Both the position numbers and the translations under genes were made by a program. A model generated the notes under the pieces. That model saw nothing but the letters and a program-made list of their open reading frames with translations. It was not told the origin of the DNA and ran no database searches. DNA of 64,000 bases from Bacillota bacterium (lineage in GTDB: Bacteria > Bacillota > Clostridia > Clostridiales > Caloramatoraceae), in assembly GCA_023389275.1 (NCBI GenBank), contig JAEWEN010000066.1, positions 9,535 to 73,534 on the forward strand, in the 5' to 3' direction. This document shows positions 26,465-35,309 of the stretch, one piece after another. The stretch's first letter is position 1. Every line of letters starts with the position of its first letter.

Positions 26465-27856
26465 ATGGAAAATGTTTTAGTACGTAGCTTGTACAGAGAA
26501 ACAAAAGAATATTCAGGGAAAAAAGTTAAAGTAACAGGATGGGTTAGAACAATTAGAGATTCTAAAAACTTTGGATTCGTAGAAATTAATGATGGAAGTT
26601 TCTTTAAAAATGTTCAAGTTGTTATAGATGATACACTTGAAAACTTTAAAGAAATAACTAAGTTTCCTATAAGTTCATCTATAGAAGTTACTGGAGAATT
26701 AGTAGAAACACCAGGAACAAAACAAGATTTTGAAATTAAAGCTGAAAGCGTTGTTTTACTTGGTAAATCAAATTCAGATTATCCATTACAAAAGAAAAGA
26801 CATACAGTTGAATATTTAAGATCAATTGCTCACTTAAGACCAAGAAGTAATTTATTCTCAGCTGTATTTAGAGTAAGATCATTAGCAGCTTATGCTGTAC
26901 ATAAATTCTTTAACGAAAAAAACTTTGTATATGTTCATACACCAATTATTACAGGAAGCGACTGTGAAGGTGCAGGAGAAATGTTTAGACTAACAACATT
27001 AGATCTTTTAAATGCTCCTAAAACAGAAGAAGGTAAAGTAGATTATACACAAGACTTTTTTGGAAAAGAAGCAAATCTTACAGTTAGTGGACAGCTAAAT
27101 GGAGAGGCTTATGCTTTAGCATTTAGAAATATTTATACTTTTGGACCAACTTTTAGAGCTGAAAACTCAAATACAGCAAGACATGCTGCAGAGTTTTGGA
27201 TGATAGAGCCTGAAATATCATTTGCTGACTTAAATGATAATATGGAACTTGCAGAAGAAATGATTAAATATATTATTAACTACTGTTTAGAAAATGCTCC
27301 AGAAGAAATGGCATTTTTCAATTCATTTGTAGATAAAGGATTATTTGAAAGACTTGAAAATGTAGTTTCATCAGACTTTGGAAAAATAACATATACAGAA
27401 GCTATAGATATACTTTTAAAATCAGGAGAGAAATTTGATTATCCAGTAGAGTGGGGAATAGATCTTCAAACTGAACATGAAAGATATATTACAGAAAAGG
27501 TATTTAAAAAACCTGTATTTGTAACTGATTATCCAAAGGATATAAAAGCATTTTATATGAGAATAAATGAGGACAATAAAACTGTAGCTGCTATGGACCT
27601 TTTAGTTCCAGGAGTTGGAGAGATAATTGGCGGAAGTCAAAGAGAAGAAAGACTTGACGTATTAGAAGAAAGAATTAAAGAATTAGGCCTAAACAAAGAA
27701 GATTACTGGTGGTATTTAGAACTAAGAAAATACGGTGAAACAATGCACTCAGGATTTGGTTTAGGATTTGAAAGAATAATTATGTATATGACAGGAGTTT
27801 CAAATATTAGAGACGTAATTCCTTTCCCACGTACAACAGGGCAAGCAGAATTTTAG
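26465..27856 (+). CDS. asnS: Asparaginyl-tRNA synthetase
   Basis: A class II aminoacyl-tRNA synthetase of 463 residues. The N-terminal OB-fold anticodon-binding domain (KVTGWVRTIRDSKNFGF) is followed by the catalytic domain with motif 2 (TFRAENSNTARHAAEFWMIEPE) and motif 3 (GFGLGFERIIMYMTG). Those residues and the Asn-type T-box separate it from AspRS. RBS AAAGGAGG before ATG. Confidence 0.96.
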   Translation: MENVLVRSLYRETKEYSGKKVKVTGWVRTIRDSKNFGFVEINDGSFFKNVQVVIDDTLENFKEITKFPISSSIEVTGELVETPGTKQDFEIKAESVVLLGKSNSDYPLQKKRHTVEYLRSIAHLRPRSNLFSAVFRVRSLAAYAVHKFFNEKNFVYVHTPIITGSDCEGAGEMFRLTTLDLLNAPKTEEGKVDYTQDFFGKEANLTVSGQLNGEAYALAFRNIYTFGPTFRAENSNTARHAAEFWMIEPEISFADLNDNMELAEEMIKYIINYCLENAPEEMAFFNSFVDKGLFERLENVVSSDFGKITYTEAIDILLKSGEKFDYPVEWGIDLQTEHERYITEKVFKKPVFVTDYPKDIKAFYMRINEDNKTVAAMDLLVPGVGEIIGGSQREERLDVLEERIKELGLNKEDYWWYLELRKYGETMHSGFGLGFERIIMYMTGVSNIRDVIPFPRTTGQAEF

Positions 27857-27868
27857 TATATGTTTTAC

Positions 27869-27900
27869 AAAAAGAGTATCTTTAAGATACTCTTTTTTAT
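27869..27900 (+). terminator. Terminator after asnS
   Basis: AAAAAGAGTATCTT and AAGATACTCTTTTT pair, with a following T run. Confidence 0.85.
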
Positions 27901-27993
27901 ATATACATATTGTAAAATGAGAAAAGCAATATAAAAACTATACAAAATACATTTGTAATAATTGAAAAAATATATATTTATTTTGTAAAAGTA

Positions 27994-28022
27994 TTGATTT
28001 AAACTATGATACTAGTTATAAT
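27994..28022 (+). promoter_or_regulatory. Promoter of a second intergenic non-coding transcript
   Basis: TTGATT (27994-27999), 17-bp spacer, TATAAT (28017-28022), followed by about 80 bp without an ORF and then a terminator. Confidence 0.6.
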
Positions 28023-28028
28023 TATATT

Positions 28029-28110
28029 AAACAATTACATCAATCACATAACCGATATCCCCATATCGACTAAAAAAAGAGTAACAGAACAGCTGTAGCT
28101 CTTTTTTTTA
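28029..28110 (+). ncRNA. Candidate small RNA with a UCCCCA hairpin loop
   Basis: A short transcript is predicted from the promoter to the terminator, about 80 nt. Its central hairpin is CGATAT (28053-28058), loop CCCC (28059-28062), ATATCG (28063-28068), so TCCCCA sits at the tip, the same hexamer as in the loop of the candidate RNA at 8565-8685. No reading frame or leader motif is visible. The next gene has its start 70 bp after the terminator, so a leader-attenuator role for that gene is the alternative. Confidence 0.45.
28073..28110 (+). terminator. Terminator of the second candidate small RNA
   Basis: AAAAAGAG and CTCTTTTT form the lower stem, ACAG and CTGT the upper stem, followed by a T-rich tail. 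Confidence 0.75.
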
Positions 28111-28179
28111 TCTATTTTTTTAATAAAAAGTATAGATTAGTTAATAATAGTAATAGTATTATTGTTAAGGAGTTTATAT

Positions 28180-29364
28180 ATGGGTTACATAAATTTTAAA
28201 GAAGAAAAAGATGTAGCATTAAAGCAGCTACAAAATAGGAAGGTTAATAACAAAGAAATATATGAAAAACTAATAAAAGATAAATCTTTAGCTAAAAATT
28301 ATAGTCCATATGAAAAATTAAGTTATAAAACCTTTACAAAAGAATCATTTGGTAAAGGTGGAGTAGAAGATGAAGAAAACTTTTTAGTAATAGAAAAAAA
28401 GGATATTATATGTTCTATATTTAAAGATTGTAGTTTTAATAATATTAAATTTAAAAATTGTAATATTATAGGGTGCACTTTTGAAAATTCCAGGTTTTTA
28501 GGAGGAGGAGTTTTATTTGAAAGTTGTAACTTTATTAAAACAGATACTATAAGTAAGCCTTCTTTAAATAAAAATGATAATTTTTCTTGTAGTTTTATAA
28601 ACTGTAATATGTATCCTAAATTTTTAAATTCTAATATTTCCCATGTTATATTTGAAAATTGTAATTTAAAAAATTCTATGTTTCAAGATACTGTTATGAC
28701 TAATTCAACATTTTATATGTCAAACTTAAAGAAAATAACTATACAAGATTGTGATATGTCAGGAATAAAAATATTTGATTCTGTTATTTCAGATTTAGAT
28801 TTTACTGATAAAAATAAAACTAAATTAGACGAAAAAAGTTTTATTGACAAAATACCTATAAGGGAAAACTCAAAAGCTCAGTATGAAGGTGTATATATGA
28901 CATATGAGACTATAGCAAATAAATTTAAAGATAATACACTTAATAATAATTTTGGAGAGTATTATTTTTTAGGAAAAAAAACCCAACGTAAAACCCTGGG
29001 ATTTTGGCCAAAGGTTCAATCATACCTTTATTATTTAAGCTGTGGTTATGGTGAGCGTCCTGAGTATGCTCTTTTATTTTCACTAGGTGTAATTTTTCTT
29101 TTTGCTATTATATATCTTTTTACGGGAATTACAATGGATGGAGAGTATGTAACTATTTTTACAGGACATATAAATACTCCGAGAAGGTTTTTTTCATACT
29201 TAAATGAAACAATAAATTTAAGTGTAGGAATGTTTGCTGGAGTAGGTTCTAATAATTCAGAGCCTCATCCTACAAGTTATATGATTGCTAATATTGAAAT
29301 TATAATAGGTGTTATAATGATGGGGGTAGGTATTGGTACATTAACTAGGAAATTAGTAAGATAA
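28180..29364 (+). CDS. Pentapeptide-repeat protein with C-terminal two-helix channel-like domain
   Basis: A 394-residue protein. Residues about 75-215 form pentapeptide-like repeats (CSFNNIKFKNCNIIGCTFENSRF and similar, with N/C/F in register), a right-handed beta helix. The C-terminal ~100 residues hold two membrane helices (YALLFSLGVIFLFAIIYLF and NIEIIIGVIMMGVGIGTL) around a loop like the pore loop of Ion_trans_2 channels, but the TVGYG filter is replaced by SVGMFAGVGSN. Ion selectivity is therefore unclear. ATG 28180 is chosen because AAGGAG precedes it; an upstream in-frame start at 28162 has none. Confidence 0.7.
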   Translation: MGYINFKEEKDVALKQLQNRKVNNKEIYEKLIKDKSLAKNYSPYEKLSYKTFTKESFGKGGVEDEENFLVIEKKDIICSIFKDCSFNNIKFKNCNIIGCTFENSRFLGGGVLFESCNFIKTDTISKPSLNKNDNFSCSFINCNMYPKFLNSNISHVIFENCNLKNSMFQDTVMTNSTFYMSNLKKITIQDCDMSGIKIFDSVISDLDFTDKNKTKLDEKSFIDKIPIRENSKAQYEGVYMTYETIANKFKDNTLNNNFGEYYFLGKKTQRKTLGFWPKVQSYLYYLSCGYGERPEYALLFSLGVIFLFAIIYLFTGITMDGEYVTIFTGHINTPRRFFSYLNETINLSVGMFAGVGSNNSEPHPTSYMIANIEIIIGVIMMGVGIGTLTRKLVR

Positions 29365-29431
29365 CCATACTATTATTGCTTAATATATGGTATAATTAAT
29401 AAAAATTTTATACATATAAGGGGGATATCTT

Positions 29432-29698
29432 ATGATATTATACGCAGCGTTTTTAGAAACAGTTGACAAAGAAAAAGATGCAGAGGTTTTAGATGAGCAT
29501 TTAAAATACCTTTATGGACTTCTAGATGCAGGTAAAGTAGCTGCTAAAGGACCTTTTACAGATCATAGTGGAGGGCTTATTGTATATAAAGCTGAATCTA
29601 TGGAAGAAGCAGTTAAAATGCTTGAAGAAGATCCAGTTGTAAAATATGGCTCAAGAAAATATATTATGAAAGAGTGGAAAAGCACTCTTGAAGTTTAA
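29432..29698 (+). CDS. YciI family protein
   Basis: An 88-residue ferredoxin-fold protein with the YCII layout: DEHLKYLYGLLDAGKVAAKGPF, then HSGGLIVYKAESMEEAVKMLEEDP. The His-Asp pair typical of this family is visible at the start of the first motif. The function of YciI proteins is generally unknown; some are enzymes in aromatic degradation. Own ribosome site (GGGGGA) and terminator, so probably monocistronic. Confidence 0.85.
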   Translation: MILYAAFLETVDKEKDAEVLDEHLKYLYGLLDAGKVAAKGPFTDHSGGLIVYKAESMEEAVKMLEEDPVVKYGSRKYIMKEWKSTLEV

Positions 29699-29705
29699 TT
29701 AAATT

Positions 29706-29740
29706 TAAATACCATTGCTTAAAAGCAATGGTATTTTTTA
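29706..29740 (+). terminator. Terminator after the YciI gene
   Basis: AAATACCATTGCTT and AAGCAATGGTATTT pair, followed by a T run. Confidence 0.85.
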
Positions 29741-29752
29741 TTGAAAAATATG

Positions 29753-29781
29753 TTGACTTAATAAAATTAAATGCATATAAT
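29753..29781 (+). promoter_or_regulatory. Promoter of cadC-cadA
   Basis: TTGACT (29753-29758), 17-bp spacer, TATAAT (29776-29781). Confidence 0.75.
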
Positions 29782-29788
29782 GTAATTA

Positions 29789-29814
29789 AACATATGAGGA
29801 TATGTTCATATGTT
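29789..29814 (+). promoter_or_regulatory. CadC/ArsR-type operator
   Basis: A perfect 9-bp inverted repeat, AACATATGA and TCATATGTT, with an 8-bp spacer begins 7 bp after the -10 box. Size, AT content and position match operators of metal-sensing ArsR/SmtB repressors such as CadC. It lies 14 bp upstream of the repressor gene, so autoregulation is likely. Confidence 0.75.
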
Positions 29815-29828
29815 AAAGGGGGATATAA

Positions 29829-30185
29829 ATGAAAAACGAAATAGAAGTATGTAAATGTACCACTATACATGAGAATGTAGTGGACAAGGTTAAAAAAGAA
29901 ATTACTAGTGATGAAAAATTAAAGGACTTATCAGCTTTTTTTAAAGCTTTTGCAGATGATACAAGAATAAAAATAATAAACGCTTTATTAATTTCAGAAA
30001 TGTGTGTATGTGATATAGCAGCACTTTTAAATGTTTCTCAATCAGCAGTATCACATCAGCTTAAAACACTTAAGCAATTAAGGCTAGTTAAGTACAGAAG
30101 AGAAGGAAAAGTTGTTTACTACTCTTTAGATGATATTCATATAAAAGATATTTTTAGTGAGGCACTTGACCATATAAATGAGTAA
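29829..30185 (+). CDS. cadC: ArsR/SmtB family metal-responsive repressor, CadC-like
   Basis: A 118-residue winged-helix repressor. It carries the alpha3N metal site of CadC: N-terminal Cys residues (EVCKCT) plus MCVCDIA, four thiols in all that suit Cd(II), Pb(II) or Zn(II). The alpha5 region DIHIKDIFSEALDH also has Asp/His ligands. QSAVSHQLKTLKQL is the recognition helix. It is followed 17 bp later by a P-type metal ATPase, the classic cadCA pair, and its operator overlaps the start of transcription. Confidence 0.92.
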   Translation: MKNEIEVCKCTTIHENVVDKVKKEITSDEKLKDLSAFFKAFADDTRIKIINALLISEMCVCDIAALLNVSQSAVSHQLKTLKQLRLVKYRREGKVVYYSLDDIHIKDIFSEALDHINE

Positions 30186-30202
30186 CTATAGGAGGGGTAG
30201 CT

Positions 30203-32290
30203 ATGAATGTAAAGCTTATACTTGAAGGCCTTAACTGTGCAAACTGTGCAGGAAAAATAGAAAGATACTCAAATGAAATAGAAGGGGTAGAAGCTAGATT
30301 AAATTTTACAACTAAAGAATTATCACTAGATATACAAGGTGATAGTGAAGAAGTTATAAAAAAAGTTAAAAAAATAGTAAAAGAACTTGAACCAGATGTA
30401 GAAGTAAAGCTAAAAAATAGTAAAGAAAAAAATATAAAGAAGAAATCAAACTTTAAAGAAGAACTTAAAAAACCTAAAAATGTACAAGTTATTATAGGTA
30501 TAGCATTTTTTATCTCAGGTCTTTTATATTCTACTTTAAAACCTGTTGGGCTTATATTATTTATTATTGCTTATATACTAATAGGAAGAGATGTTGTTAC
30601 TAAAGCCTTTAAAAATTTACTAGGCGGTAGAGTATTTGATGAAAACTTTTTAATGACAATAGCAACACTTGGAGCTTTTGTAATAGGTGAGTATCCAGAA
30701 GCTGTAGCAGTTATGCTTTTTTATAAAGTAGGAGAAGCAATGCAAGGCATTGCAGTTAATAAGTCTAGAAGCTCAATTGCTGATTTAATGGATATAAAGC
30801 CAGAGTTTGCAAATATATTTATAAGCGGAATAGAGAAGAAAGTATCACCTGAAAAGGTTAAAGTAGGAGATATTATAATAATAAAACCAGGTGAAAAAAT
30901 CCCTTTAGATGGTATAATAATAGAAGGAAAAAGTTCACTTAATACTGTAGCTTTAACAGGAGAGTCTATTCCAAGAGATGTTTTTGAAAATGATAAAGTT
31001 CTTTCAGGTTTTATAAATCAAACTGGGGTTTTAAAAGTAAAAGTAGAAAAAGAGTTTGGAGAATCTACAGTTTCTAAAATATTAGATCTAGTAGAAAATG
31101 CTAGTAGCAAAAAATCTAAAGCAGAAAACTTTATAACTAAGTTTGCAAGATATTATACACCAGTAGTTGTTTTAATTGCATTTTTAATGTGTTTAGTGCC
31201 ACCTTTTATAACAGGAGAAGAGTTTTCTGTTTGGATATATAAAGGATTAAGCTTTTTAGTTGTATCTTGTCCTTGTGCACTTGTTATATCTATTCCTTTA
31301 AGTTACTTTGGAGGAATTGGTGGTGCATCAAGAAAAGGTATATTAGTAAAAGGTGCTAATTATTTAGATGTATTAAAAGATGTAGATACAGTTGTTTTTG
31401 ATAAAACTGGAACACTAACAAAAGGAAATTTTAAAGTAACAAATGTAAAAGCATATGGAAAATACAGTGAAAAAGAAGTTTTAATGTACTGTGCATATGG
31501 TGAAAGTAGTTCAAATCACCCTATAGCTAAATCTATATTAGAGCATTTTAAAGAAGATATTAATAAGGAAAAAGTAAAATCTTATAAAGAAATATCTGGA
31601 AAAGGAATAAGCGCTAAAATAGATGGACAAGATGTTTTATTAGGAAATTCAAAGCTTATGAAAGATAATAATATAGAGTTTATTGAGCAGGAAAGTATAG
31701 GTACTAATATTTACATTGCTATTAATAATGAATTTGCAGGATGTATTGTTATTTCAGATGAAATAAAAGAAGATGCTATAAGTGGCATTAATAAAATAAA
31801 ATCTATTGGAATAAAAGAAACTGTAATGCTTACAGGAGACAATAAAGAAGTAGCTAATAACATAGCTGGAAAACTAAAAATAGATTCTGTTTATGCAGAT
31901 CTTTTACCACAAAATAAGGTTGAAATATTTGAGGAAATATGTAAAAATAAAAAAGCTGCATTTGTTGGTGACGGTATAAATGATGCTCCAGTACTAGCAA
32001 GAGCAGATGTTGGTATTGCAATGGGAGGTTTAGGATCTGATGCTGCTATAGAAGCTGCTGATGTAGTAATAATGACAGATGAAATTAGTAAAATATCTGA
32101 AGCTGTAAAAATATCTAAATTTACATTTAAAATTGTTATTGAAAATATAGTTTTAGCTCTTGGAATAAAGTTAATAGTTTTAGCTCTTGTAACTATAGGA
32201 CTATCAACAATGTGGGAAGCGGTTTTCGCAGATGTAGGAGTTACTCTTTTAGCAGTTTTAAATTCAATGAGAGTCTTGAAACTAAAATAG
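30203..32290 (+). CDS. cadA: Heavy-metal-translocating P-type ATPase (Cd/Zn/Pb exporter)
   Basis: A 695-residue P1B-type ATPase. One N-terminal metal-binding domain (LNCANCAGKIE), TGES phosphatase motif, transmembrane CPC (VVSCPCALV) marking P1B pumps, phosphorylation site DKTGT, HP motif (SSNHPIAKS) and hinge GDGINDAP are intact. Pairing with a CadC-like four-Cys sensor makes Cd/Zn/Pb the likely substrate rather than copper. It exports metal from the cytosol across the membrane. Last gene of the pair. Confidence 0.93.
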   Translation: MNVKLILEGLNCANCAGKIERYSNEIEGVEARLNFTTKELSLDIQGDSEEVIKKVKKIVKELEPDVEVKLKNSKEKNIKKKSNFKEELKKPKNVQVIIGIAFFISGLLYSTLKPVGLILFIIAYILIGRDVVTKAFKNLLGGRVFDENFLMTIATLGAFVIGEYPEAVAVMLFYKVGEAMQGIAVNKSRSSIADLMDIKPEFANIFISGIEKKVSPEKVKVGDIIIIKPGEKIPLDGIIIEGKSSLNTVALTGESIPRDVFENDKVLSGFINQTGVLKVKVEKEFGESTVSKILDLVENASSKKSKAENFITKFARYYTPVVVLIAFLMCLVPPFITGEEFSVWIYKGLSFLVVSCPCALVISIPLSYFGGIGGASRKGILVKGANYLDVLKDVDTVVFDKTGTLTKGNFKVTNVKAYGKYSEKEVLMYCAYGESSSNHPIAKSILEHFKEDINKEKVKSYKEISGKGISAKIDGQDVLLGNSKLMKDNNIEFIEQESIGTNIYIAINNEFAGCIVISDEIKEDAISGINKIKSIGIKETVMLTGDNKEVANNIAGKLKIDSVYADLLPQNKVEIFEEICKNKKAAFVGDGINDAPVLARADVGIAMGGLGSDAAIEAADVVIMTDEISKISEAVKISKFTFKIVIENIVLALGIKLIVLALVTIGLSTMWEAVFADVGVTLLAVLNSMRVLKLK

Positions 32291-32296
32291 ATGTTT

Positions 32297-32326
32297 CAGG
32301 GATAGATTTTGTCTATCCCTTTTTAT
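32297..32326 (+). terminator. Terminator after cadA
   Basis: AGGGATAGA and TCTATCCCT pair around TTTTG, followed by TTTTTAT. Confidence 0.85.
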
Positions 32327-32390
32327 ATTAATAAATTATTAAAAACATAAACATACTAAAGATTAAGAACACAATAAAAGGAGCACAAAG

Positions 32391-33689
32391 GTGAAAAAGA
32401 AAGATTTAATAAAAATAGGGTTTATGACCTTCGCTTTATTTTTTGGAGCGGGAAACTTAATATTTCCTCCTTTAATAGGGTATCAATCAGGACAAAACTT
32501 TATACCATCTGTATTAGGATTTGTAACTACAGGTGTATGTTTACCTCTTTTAGGAGCAATTGCAGGTTCTATGGTTTATGGCAGGATAGAGCTTTTAGGT
32601 AAAAAGGTTGGAAAATGGTTTTATACTATATTTCCTACAATAATTTATTTAGCAATAGGTCCTATATTTATAGTTCCAAGGTCTGCATCTGTAACTTATA
32701 CAATAGGTATAGAACCACTTTTACAAAAACATTCTTCTGTAATTATGTTTTTTGTAACACTTATTTACTTTGTAATTAGTTATTATTTTGTTATGAACTC
32801 TCATAAAATGGTAGATTTTATAGGGAAGATTATAACTCCTTTATTATTTATAGTTATAGGCATAATGGTTATATTTGTTATGGTAAATCCAGCAGGTCCT
32901 ATTGGAACTCCTACAGGTGATTATGTTCATACACCGTATTTTAAAGGATTTGTAGAAGGGTTTTTAACAATGGATGCTTTAGGAGCACTTGTTGTAGCAA
33001 ATATTTTAGTTGCCACATTTAAAGATTATGGAATAGAAGATAAAAAAGATATTGTAAAATATGCATCAATAGCATCTATAATAGCAGGAATTGGACTAAC
33101 ATTTGTATATATTGCATTAACATATGTAGGAGCAACTTCAAATGTATTTACAGGAATTACAAATGGAGCTGTTATACTAACAAATGTAATGGGATATATG
33201 TTTGGTGATTTTGGAATTGGTATTTTAGGTATTGTAATAGCATTTGCCTGTCTTTCAACTAGTATAGGAGTAACAAGTGCAAGTAGTAGATATTTTCACA
33301 GTAAGTTTCCATCACTTAGCTATAAAAAATGGGTTATAATTGTATCTTTCGTTTCATTTTTAATAGCTAATATTGGTCTTGATAAACTTATAGAAATAAC
33401 AATTCCAGTTTTAAGTATTATTTATCCAGCAGTAATAATAGTAATAATTTTAGCATTTTTATATGAAAAAATTAAAGATACTAAAATTCTTTATAGTATA
33501 ACTGTTATTACAGCTCTTTGTATAAGTATAATTAATACATTAGATTCTTTAAATATAAAAATACCTTTAATAACAAAGTTATTTGAAAAACTGCCACTTT
33601 ATAATGTAACACTTGGATGGATAGTTCCAACTTTGATTATTGGAACAATAACATTTTTAATAGAATTTAAAAAAACAAAGACTCTTTAA
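32391..33689 (+). CDS. brnQ: Branched-chain amino acid:cation symporter
   Basis: A 432-residue LIVCS-family transporter with about 12 membrane helices. The N-terminus is diagnostic: MTFALFFGAGNLIFPPLIG. It imports leucine, isoleucine and valine with Na+ or H+. Start is GTG after AAAGGAGC. Monocistronic by its flanking terminators. No T-box or other leader is visible upstream. Confidence 0.93.
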   Translation: MKKKDLIKIGFMTFALFFGAGNLIFPPLIGYQSGQNFIPSVLGFVTTGVCLPLLGAIAGSMVYGRIELLGKKVGKWFYTIFPTIIYLAIGPIFIVPRSASVTYTIGIEPLLQKHSSVIMFFVTLIYFVISYYFVMNSHKMVDFIGKIITPLLFIVIGIMVIFVMVNPAGPIGTPTGDYVHTPYFKGFVEGFLTMDALGALVVANILVATFKDYGIEDKKDIVKYASIASIIAGIGLTFVYIALTYVGATSNVFTGITNGAVILTNVMGYMFGDFGIGILGIVIAFACLSTSIGVTSASSRYFHSKFPSLSYKKWVIIVSFVSFLIANIGLDKLIEITIPVLSIIYPAVIIVIILAFLYEKIKDTKILYSITVITALCISIINTLDSLNIKIPLITKLFEKLPLYNVTLGWIVPTLIIGTITFLIEFKKTKTL

Positions 33690-33709
33690 TTAGGGTCTTT
33701 GTTTTTTAT
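33672..33709 (+). terminator. Terminator after brnQ
   Basis: AACAAAGACTCT and AGGGTCTTTGTT pair around TTAATT, followed by TTTTATA. Confidence 0.8.
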
Positions 33710-33730
33710 ATAAAAGTATCGATTTATAAC

Positions 33731-33759
33731 TTTACAAATTTATCGTGGTAAAGTATAAT
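33731..33759 (+). promoter_or_regulatory. Promoter of the amino acid ABC transporter operon
   Basis: TTTACA (33731-33736), 17-bp spacer, TATAAT (33754-33759). Confidence 0.65.
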
Positions 33760-33796
33760 AAGTTTGTAAATAAAACATTTAAGGGGGAATAGAGTA

Positions 33797-34624
33797 ATGA
33801 AAAAATTAATCAGTTTAATAATACTTGCTATTTTAGCTTTTTCATTGATTTTAACAGGTTGTGGAAAAAAAGAAGAAAAACAGACTTCTTCTACACCAGC
33901 TGAAGATAAATCACTTGAGTATATAAAAGAAAAAGGAAAAATTGTTATTGGATTAGATGACGGTTTTCCACCAATGGGATTTAGAGATGAAAAAGGTAAC
34001 ATTGTAGGATTTGATATAGACCTTGCGAGAAAAGTTTCAGAAAAACTAGGAGTTGAAGTTGAGTTTAAGCCAATTGATTGGAACTCAAAGGAAATGGAAC
34101 TTGAAACTAAAAAAATAGATGCTATATGGAATGGAATGTCAATTAATAAAGAAAGAGAAGAAAAAATGACACTTTCAAAACCATATTTAGAAAATACACA
34201 AGCTTTTGTTGTTAAAAAAGGATCAGCTATAAAAACAATAGCAGATATGAAGGATAAAAAAATAGGATTCCAAGATAAAAGTAGTAGTAGTGCAGCTTTT
34301 GAAAAACATAAAGAACTTTCAACATCTGTAGCATCAAACCAAGCATATCCTAAAAATAAAGATGTTTTAGTAGACATAAAAGTTGGTAGAATTGATGTAG
34401 CTTTAATGGATGAAGTTGTTTCAAAATATTACGTAGCAAAAGAAAAAGATAAATATGAATTTTTAGCTGAAGACTTAGGAAAAGAATACTATGCAATAGG
34501 ATTTAGAAAAGGTGATATTAAGCTTAAAGAGGCAGTAGATAAAGCTATTGATGAGTTAAAAGCTAATGGAACAACAGCTGAAATATCAAAAAAATGGTTT
34601 GGAGAAGATATTGTAATTAAATAG
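33797..34624 (+). CDS. Amino acid ABC transporter substrate-binding lipoprotein
   Basis: A 275-residue family 3 solute-binding protein with a lipoprotein signal (lipobox LTGC near residue 21) and a short Ser/Thr/Glu linker. Landmarks are IVIGLDDGFPPMGFRDEKGNIVGFDIDLA and WNGMSINKEREEKM. It captures an amino acid outside the membrane and delivers it to the permease encoded next. Polar amino acids or cystine are typical for this group; the ligand cannot be read from sequence. RBS AAGGGGGA. Confidence 0.92.
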   Translation: MKKLISLIILAILAFSLILTGCGKKEEKQTSSTPAEDKSLEYIKEKGKIVIGLDDGFPPMGFRDEKGNIVGFDIDLARKVSEKLGVEVEFKPIDWNSKEMELETKKIDAIWNGMSINKEREEKMTLSKPYLENTQAFVVKKGSAIKTIADMKDKKIGFQDKSSSSAAFEKHKELSTSVASNQAYPKNKDVLVDIKVGRIDVALMDEVVSKYYVAKEKDKYEFLAEDLGKEYYAIGFRKGDIKLKEAVDKAIDELKANGTTAEISKKWFGEDIVIK

Positions 34625-34643
34625 AATTTTAGGAGGAATAGCA

Positions 34644-35297
34644 GTGGAATACATTTTACAATCAACAAAATACATTTTAACAGAAGGTTTAACACTAACG
34701 ACTGTAATATTTGCTGTTACAATAATTACATCTATTCCACTAGGGCTATTAGTTGCTATAGGCAAAGTTTTTGGTAAAGGTCCTATAAAGCCTTTACTTG
34801 AAGTTTATACATGGGTTTTTAGAGGAACTCCACTTCTTCTACAATTATTCTTTGCATATTATGGACTGGCTCTTTTAGAAATAGATTTCCTTGTTTTAAG
34901 CCCATTTCAGGCAGCTGCTATAACATTTGCCTTAAACTATGGTGCATATCTTGGGGAAATATTTAGAGCAGGAATAGAGTCTATTGATAAAGGACAATAT
35001 GAAGCAGCACAGGTTCTCGGAATGAGTAAAACTCAAACTATTATTAGAATAATACTTCCTCAAACTATAAAAAGAACATTACCTCCACTTTGTAACGAAA
35101 CAATAACGCTTATAAAAGATACTGCCCTACTTGCGGTTATAGCCCTAGGAGATATACTAAGAGCTACTAATCAATTAGCAAATAGAGATGCAAGTATAAC
35201 TCCATATATAATTGCATCAGCAATTTATCTTATATTAACTTACATAGTAGTTGTTGTATTTAGAAAGTTTGAAAAGAAACTTTCTGTGTATGAGTAG
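34644..35297 (+). CDS. Amino acid ABC transporter permease
   Basis: A 217-residue His/Glu/Gln/Arg-type permease with five or so helices. The EAA loop (EAAQVLGMSKTQTIIRIILPQT) that contacts the ATPase is clear. The start is GTG 34644 after AGGAGG. Middle gene of a three-gene operon; a single permease gene suggests it works as a homodimer. Confidence 0.92.
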   Translation: MEYILQSTKYILTEGLTLTTVIFAVTIITSIPLGLLVAIGKVFGKGPIKPLLEVYTWVFRGTPLLLQLFFAYYGLALLEIDFLVLSPFQAAAITFALNYGAYLGEIFRAGIESIDKGQYEAAQVLGMSKTQTIIRIILPQTIKRTLPPLCNETITLIKDTALLAVIALGDILRATNQLANRDASITPYIIASAIYLILTYIVVVVFRKFEKKLSVYE

Positions 35298-35309
35298 AGG
35301 TGTTAGATT

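Noticed and set aside
33724..34377. Minus-strand open frame of 217 codons over the substrate-binding protein gene
   Set aside because: Antisense shadow of a clear lipoprotein gene with its own promoter and ribosome site; the translation has no motif.
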